Origin: Mycolicibacterium parafortuitum
Lineage (GTDB): Bacteria > Actinomycetota > Actinomycetes > Mycobacteriales > Mycobacteriaceae
NCBI RefSeq assembly: GCF_002086815.1
Contig: NZ_MVID01000004.1
Span: 124,001 to 188,000, forward strand
DNA length: 64,000 bases
Direction of reading: 5' to 3'
Part shown: positions 61,382 to 64,000 of the stretch, one piece after another
Numbering within the stretch: position 1 is the first letter of the stretch
How the letters are laid out: every line of letters begins with the position of its first letter
Translations under genes and position numbers: made by a program
The notes under the pieces: generated by a model
What the model saw: only the letters and a program-made list of their open reading frames with translations
Databases searched by the model: none
What the model was told of the DNA's origin: nothing

Positions 61382-62251
61382 ATGAGCAGCGTCACCCACC
61401 ACCGCATCACGGTCGACGGCGTCGACACGTTCTACCGCGCCGCAGGCCCTGCCGATGCCCCCGTCCTGCTGCTCCCCCACGGTTACCCGGCCTCGTCGTA
61501 TGTCTACCGCAACCTGATGGCCGCACTCGGCCACCGCTGGCGCCTCCTCGCCCCAGACCTGCCCGGGTTCGGCTACAGCGCAACGCCTTCCGTCGACGAT
61601 TTCGGGTACACCTTCGCCGCATACGCGGGCTTCCTGCAATCGTTTGTCGACGCGATGAAGCTCGACCGCTACGTCATCTGGCTCCACGATTACGGCTCCC
61701 AGGCCGGTTTGCAATTGGCAATGGCCCATCCCGGCCGAGTCGCCGGGCTCGTCATCCAGAACGGCGACATCTACGAGGACACCTTAGGTCCTAAGTACGA
61801 CTTCCTCAGGGAGTCTTGGAACAACCCCGGCCCGGGCGCACGGCGTGCGATCGCCCAGCACGTCACGCTCGGCGGCTTCGAGAGCGAGTTCCGTGGTGAA
61901 CTTCCCGCCGACATCGCCGACCGCATCGGTCCCGACCTGTGGACGCTGCACTGGTCGCTGATGAACACCCCCGAGCGCATCGCCAACCTGATCCGTCTGC
62001 TCGAGGATCAGCCGACCACCCTGGCGTGGTTTCCGGCCGAGCAGGCATACCTGCGTGAGCAGCAGCCTCCCGCGCTGATCGTCTGGGGTCCGCACGACGG
62101 CTATATGCCCGAGCAGTCGGCCCGTGCCTATCACCGCGACCTGCCCGGCGCACCGCTGCATCTTCTCGGTGGCGGCCACTGGCTACTGGAGACCCATCTC
62201 GACGATGTGGTGCCACTGGTCGACGACTTCCTGCACCGAGCCTACGGTTGA
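61382..62251 (+). CDS. alpha/beta hydrolase with Asp nucleophile (dehalogenase/epoxide-hydrolase type)
   Basis: 289 residues from ATG at 61382. Oxyanion HGYPAS, nucleophile elbow WLHDYGSQAG with Asp instead of Ser, acid in WGPHDGYM, and His in GGHWLLETHLDD. An aspartate nucleophile points to haloalkane dehalogenase or soluble epoxide hydrolase chemistry, not an esterase. The lid (FESEFRGELPADIADRIGPDLWTLHW) is hydrophobic. Divergent from the LLM enzyme. The choice between the two activities cannot be made by eye. Confidence 0.85.
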   Translation: MSSVTHHRITVDGVDTFYRAAGPADAPVLLLPHGYPASSYVYRNLMAALGHRWRLLAPDLPGFGYSATPSVDDFGYTFAAYAGFLQSFVDAMKLDRYVIWLHDYGSQAGLQLAMAHPGRVAGLVIQNGDIYEDTLGPKYDFLRESWNNPGPGARRAIAQHVTLGGFESEFRGELPADIADRIGPDLWTLHWSLMNTPERIANLIRLLEDQPTTLAWFPAEQAYLREQQPPALIVWGPHDGYMPEQSARAYHRDLPGAPLHLLGGGHWLLETHLDDVVPLVDDFLHRAYG

Positions 62252-62273
62252 TCGCCTGGCGCCCTGACGACAC

Positions 62274-63059
62274 TCACATCTGGCCCGATTCCTTGGCGGC
62301 TCTGTCGATCACGTCGGCGACGACCCCGGGATGGGTGAGGAACGCGACGTGACTGGCTGCGACCTCGGTGATCTGTGCGCCGATCCGATCGGCGCTCTGC
62401 CGCAGCATCCTGGGGTCGATCGCCTGGTCCTGAGTGGCGATCACCGCCCAACTGGGCTTGGTCCGCCAGGCCGCGTCGGTGAAGACGTCTTGGAAAATCG
62501 ACATGTTGATCGGCACCTGGGCGTCGCGCAGGAACGCCGCGACCTCGTCGGTGGTGTCCGCGGCGAAACCGGCTTTGAACTTCTCGGCGTTCAGGAACCC
62601 GAAACCGTCGGGTCCGGTCTCGATCACGAAGGCGGGTGGGGCGGGGTAGTCGGCGTACTGCTGGGCGATCGTCTCGCCGGCATCGGGCGCCAGTCCGGAG
62701 ACGTAAACCAGCCCGCTCACCTTCGGGTCCACTCCGACCGCGGTGATCACGGCACCACCGTAAGAGTGGCCGACGAGCAGGGTGGGCCCGTCTTGGCGTT
62801 CGACGACGCGGCGGGTCGCGGCGATGTCGTCGCTCAGCGAGGTGAGAGGGTTCTGCACGATCGTGACCCGGTATCCCCGGCCGACGAGATCCTCGTAAAC
62901 GCCCCGCCAGCCGGACCCGTCGGCGAAGGCGCCGTGGACCAGCACGACGTTCTTCACCTCCCCGGGTTGCGCGTGCGCCGGGCCGCCGGGAGCGACCGCG
63001 GCGAGGAACACCGCAGCAGATGCGGCGCAGGTGAGCAGACTGCGGAAGGGGATGTTCAT
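62274..63059 (-). CDS. secreted alpha/beta hydrolase
   Basis: 261 residues from ATG at 63059, overlapping the creatininase-family stop by 4 bp; AAAGGA 5 nt upstream. Signal peptide LLTCAASAAVFLAAVAPGGPAHAQ cleaved near residue 31. Core: VLVHGAFADGSGW (oxyanion), GHSYGGAVI (Ser nucleophile) and a C-terminal His in ASHVAFLTHP, as in the HNL/esterase-like family of PF12697-type exported hydrolases. The mature enzyme probably acts outside the membrane on an ester. Co-expression with a cytoplasmic creatininase-type enzyme is unexplained. Confidence 0.88.
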   Translation of the reverse strand: MNIPFRSLLTCAASAAVFLAAVAPGGPAHAQPGEVKNVVLVHGAFADGSGWRGVYEDLVGRGYRVTIVQNPLTSLSDDIAATRRVVERQDGPTLLVGHSYGGAVITAVGVDPKVSGLVYVSGLAPDAGETIAQQYADYPAPPAFVIETGPDGFGFLNAEKFKAGFAADTTDEVAAFLRDAQVPINMSIFQDVFTDAAWRTKPSWAVIATQDQAIDPRMLRQSADRIGAQITEVAASHVAFLTHPGVVADVIDRAAKESGQM

Positions 63060-63844
63060 AACGGTCCTTTCGTGGGGATGTGCTGGTTGTTCCACGGCGA
63101 CTCCGCCGTGCGATCGGGAAACGGTTCGGTCTCGGCGCGGACCCGTTCCAGCAGGCGGGTGACTCCGTCGACGACCGCGGTGAACAGGGCCGTGCCGGTC
63201 TGCGCGGACGCCGACGTGGGTCGGCCGACGACGCCGCTGTGAGTCACGTCGGGCATCGGATAGGTCAGCACACGCCCAGCGGTGCGGTCCTCTTCGTCGA
63301 CCGCGCGGTCGAGCATGACCAGTCCCGGGTCGAGATGCAGCACCATCGAGGTCTCGGCGACGTTCGCGTGCGGATCGGTGGCGTCGCTGAAGTAGCCCGC
63401 GTGCGCCTCGGCGCTGATGTCGTACAGCGATGCGAAACAGGTTCGTAGCGCGGGATGTTCGTGCCGCAGTGTGAGCAGCGCGCTCTGCGCCGAGGGGCCG
63501 TTGGTGGCGTGGGAGTTGATCACCACAAGCTTGCGGAAGCCGGAGGTGAGGACCCAGCGCCCGATGTCGGTGACGATCGCGGTCAACGTCTCGACCGACA
63601 GCGACACCGTGCCCGGCCACCGCGCGGTGTGCCCGAGCGAGCAACCGTACGCCACCGCGGGAAGCAGCACGTCGCCGGTGCGTGCGACGGCTGCGGCCGT
63701 GGCGGCGACGGCCAGCAGGGCATCGGTGCCGGTGGGCAGGTGGGCGCCGTGTTGTTCGATCGCCCCCAGCGGCAGGACCGCGACCGCTCCCGAACGTGCG
63801 GCCGCCGCCACCTCATCGCGATTCATGTCGCACCAGTTGGGCAT
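63056..63844 (-). CDS. creatininase-family amidohydrolase
   Basis: 262 residues from ATG at 63844. Family motifs: VLPLGAIEQHGAHLPTGTD (metal ligands Glu, His, Asp), SLGHTARWPGTVSL, a third block NSHATNGP in place of the usual NGHGGN, and AETSM (Glu). Zn/Mn-dependent amidohydrolase of creatinine, or a related compound. MftE, which trims the mycofactocin peptide, is of the same family but this copy is not in an mft cluster and has a variant metal block. First gene of a pair with the exported hydrolase. Confidence 0.85.
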   Translation of the reverse strand: MPNWCDMNRDEVAAAARSGAVAVLPLGAIEQHGAHLPTGTDALLAVAATAAAVARTGDVLLPAVAYGCSLGHTARWPGTVSLSVETLTAIVTDIGRWVLTSGFRKLVVINSHATNGPSAQSALLTLRHEHPALRTCFASLYDISAEAHAGYFSDATDPHANVAETSMVLHLDPGLVMLDRAVDEEDRTAGRVLTYPMPDVTHSGVVGRPTSASAQTGTALFTAVVDGVTRLLERVRAETEPFPDRTAESPWNNQHIPTKGPL

Positions 63845-64000
63845 TCCGCGTCATCCTCCGCTCGCGGCGTCGACGACCGGTTCGGCCGTGAGCAGAAGCT
63901 ATGTCGCCGAACGGGGCCTGGGGCCGGCATGCCATGAAACTATGGACACCCTGCACGCAGACCGCGTCGACGCAGCCGGGTTAGGTTCGTCGTGCACCCG
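63845..64000. other. intergenic region at window edge
   Basis: No complete gene. A frame starting ATGGACACCCTGCACGCAGA at 63942 on the plus strand is open to the window end (MDTLHADRVD...), but without a Shine-Dalgarno and with only 19 codons it cannot be judged. Confidence 0.3.

Noticed and set aside
63056..63844. mftE of a mycofactocin cluster
   Set aside because: No mftA-D/F genes adjacent and the NGHGGN metal block is replaced by NSHATN; general creatininase family is safer.
63942..64000. Start of a plus-strand gene
   Set aside because: Only 19 codons visible without a ribosome site; left unassigned.

Overview
The window looks like chromosome of a fast-growing environmental mycobacterium (Mycolicibacterium/Mycobacterium type). 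Evidence: uniformly high GC, frequent GTG/TTG starts, a six-gene mce cluster, a DUF222/HNH (13E12-like) gene with a mycobacterial LexA box, F420-type LLM oxidoreductases, a mycofactocin-type SDR, a Tat-exported DUF1906 protein, Cys-anchored lipoproteins and many TetR regulators. This is inference from gene families; no 16S, tRNA or other marker gene lies in the window, and no CRISPR array or insertion sequence was seen.

Layout. 1-12.6 kb: truncated TetR gene, a hypothetical gene with in-frame 12-bp repeats, an unlisted 44-residue basic protein, an esterase/beta-lactamase-fold lipoprotein, an HxlR regulator divergent from a reductase across a palindrome, a UvrA2-type ABC protein, a nitroreductase, a class A beta-lactamase-like lipoprotein, a DUF1906 protein, a PfkB kinase with surE, and an MpaB-type oxygenase. 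12.7-20.7 kb: SOS-box/HNH gene, two SDRs around a TetR gene with a clear operator, a poly-Thr lipoprotein, and a sedolisin translationally coupled to a zinc-ribbon membrane protein.

20.6-28.0 kb is the most coherent metabolic locus. A FadR-type GntR regulator sits between two operons carrying related operator sequences. Leftward: dihydroxyacetone-kinase-type kinase, RpiB-type isomerase and TIM-type isomerase, matching the known tetrulose-phosphate branch (L-erythrulose to L-erythrulose-1-P to D-erythrulose-4-P to D-erythrose-4-P). Rightward: a TIM-barrel protein, a 3-hydroxyacyl-CoA-dehydrogenase-fold dehydrogenase and a GntP permease. Together they suggest uptake of a C5 sugar acid, oxidation at C3, decarboxylation to a tetrulose, then phosphorylation and isomerisation into the pentose phosphate pathway. 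A second GntP system (35.6-39.4 kb: FadR-type regulator, gluconokinase, GntP permease, DUF5996 protein) is probably for gluconate.

28-35.6 kb: TetR/SDR pair with two operators, FMO monooxygenase plus TetR, P450, GMC oxidoreductase and a DapB-like dehydrogenase, an oxidative catabolic set. 40.5-43.6 kb: lactate/glycolate oxidase with lactate permease. 43.7-46.8 kb: an epoxide-hydrolase pseudogene, then a GH13 protein coupled to an LLM flavoenzyme. 46.9-48.7 kb: GAF protein, epimerase and MarR regulator with a long operator.

48.8-58 kb: an EXPERA/emopamil-binding (sterol-isomerase-like) membrane protein transcribed divergently from a complete mceA-F series that has no yrbE permease genes in front of it, followed by a TetR gene. 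58-64 kb: O-methyltransferase, intact epoxide hydrolase, LLM oxidoreductase, Asp-nucleophile hydrolase, secreted alpha/beta hydrolase and a creatininase-family protein.
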